Shown piece after piece: positions 5,727 through 6,227 of a DNA stretch of 6,227 nucleotides. The stretch comes from Treponema sp. (GTDB lineage Bacteria; Spirochaetota; Spirochaetia; Treponematales; Breznakiellaceae). The position numbers and the translations under genes are program-made. Position 1 is the first letter of the stretch. Each line of letters opens with the position of its first letter. The DNA lies in contig JAISZE010000071.1 in NCBI GenBank assembly GCA_031269405.1, forward strand, positions 1 to 6,227, read 5' to 3'. A model generated the notes under the pieces. That model made no database searches. It was not told the origin of the DNA and worked only from the letters and a program-made list of their open reading frames with translations.

Positions 5727-6227
5727 CTACCTAGTATACCTTATCATGCCCTTTGCCTCCAGATAAGGCTGCATGGCCCGGAAAATATTACCTGCCATTA
5801 ACTCGTAGCCCCTGGCATTGGCGTGAATGTCATCGGACATGTAAACACCCCAGGCGCCGTTCCAGAAACCATCGATAAGATCGGCGTTATAAAGCTGCGC
5901 AAGATTCGCGTACATTTCGTCATATTGCGTGGTTATCCTGCGGGTGTACATTCCAGGGGCGCCGACCAGGGAGAGCAGGGTTTCCATCATTCCGTAATTG
6001 TAGAATTTGACCAGGTACAGCTTGGCCCCTGTATCGGCCAGGTTTTGTAAAATGATTTGGAGATTCAAAAACGTGGTTTCAATATCGTAACGGTTCAGGA
6101 TATCGTTCCCCCCAAGTTCCACAAGCACTACGCTGGGACGCTTTAGAATGACATCCCTAGTCAGCCGGAACAGGGCATCCGTGGTGGTGTTCCCTCCTAT
6201 GCCGGCGTTGTAAACAGGGTCGTTTAT
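5727..6227 (-). CDS. SGNH/GDSL-type hydrolase, C-terminal part (5' end beyond the window)
   Basis: 166 residues are visible; the frame is open to the right edge and ends with TAG at 5729-5727. Three of the four SGNH sequence blocks are present. Block II is NAGIGGNTT at visible residues 7-15, with the oxyanion Gly and the following Asn/Gly pattern. Block III is ELGGND at 37-42, with Asn41. Block V is D-x-x-H at Asp132 and His135 (SDDIHANARGYELMA). Block I with the nucleophile Ser (GDS) and any signal peptide must lie outside the window, so activity and location cannot be confirmed. A GTG at 6128 is not the start: the conserved block II lies upstream of it in the same frame. The family holds esterases, acyl-thioesterases, carbohydrate acetyl-esterases and lysophospholipases. 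The visible part does not tell which. It is followed after 18 bp by a lipoprotein gene, suggesting an envelope or exported role. Confidence 0.9.
   Translation of the reverse strand: MNDPVYNAGIGGNTTTDALFRLTRDVILKRPSVVLVELGGNDILNRYDIETTFLNLQIILQNLADTGAKLYLVKFYNYGMMETLLSLVGAPGMYTRRITTQYDEMYANLAQLYNADLIDGFWNGAWGVYMSDDIHANARGYELMAGNIFRAMQPYLEAKGMIRYTR

Noticed and set aside
5727..6128. GTG at 6128 as start of the SGNH hydrolase
   Set aside because: The frame continues upstream and encodes the conserved block II NAGIGGNTT, so the gene is cut by the window edge rather than starting here.

Overview
The window most resembles a moderately GC-rich (a little over 50% by eye) spirochaete of the Treponema group, perhaps of the termite-gut kind. 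This rests on the overall protein styles and on a large Ala/Pro-linked lipoprotein with a relaxed, spirochaete-like lipobox. No marker gene fixes the taxonomy, so this is inference. All five recognisable genes lie on the minus strand, so transcription runs right to left. No RNA genes, insertion sequences, phage genes or CRISPR arrays are visible, and no non-coding gap exceeds about 165 bp.

Right part (6227 down to 3765): the C-terminal two-thirds or more of an SGNH/GDSL-type hydrolase enters from the right edge. After an 18-bp gap that holds a good ribosome binding site comes a 647-residue predicted lipoprotein made of beta-rich modules, an Ala/Pro-rich linker and a C-terminal Ig/PKD-like domain. 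The two are probably co-transcribed and may work together at the cell envelope, but their substrate is unknown.

Middle gap (3764 down to 3603): 162 bp with hairpins and a weak T-tract (candidate terminator for the lipoprotein operon), then a promoter-like element. That element's -10 box lies so close to the galE ATG that galE is predicted to be read from a leaderless or nearly leaderless transcript. An 8-bp inverted repeat overlaps both promoter hexamers.

Left part (3602 down to 239): a tight operon galE - M20 metallo-hydrolase - kamA/epmB-type radical SAM aminomutase. galE and the M20 gene overlap by ATGA. The M20 and kamA genes are 20 bp apart, and kamA appears to use a TTG start with no clear Shine-Dalgarno. 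The three products (UDP-galactose epimerase, zinc amidohydrolase/peptidase, lysine 2,3-aminomutase-like enzyme) share no obvious pathway, and the operon looks like a housekeeping assortment.

Left edge (1 to 237): a run of at least 16 C, then a small plus-strand open frame encoding an acidic N-terminus and a C-terminal membrane segment. Its stop codon is one base from the kamA stop. It may be a real small gene or the 3' end of a longer one. The C-run is either a biological homopolymer of the phase-variation kind or a contig-end artefact.

I see no clearly new multi-gene system. The points most worth a second look are the galE promoter architecture, the SGNH-lipoprotein pair and the poly-C tract beside the small membrane ORF.
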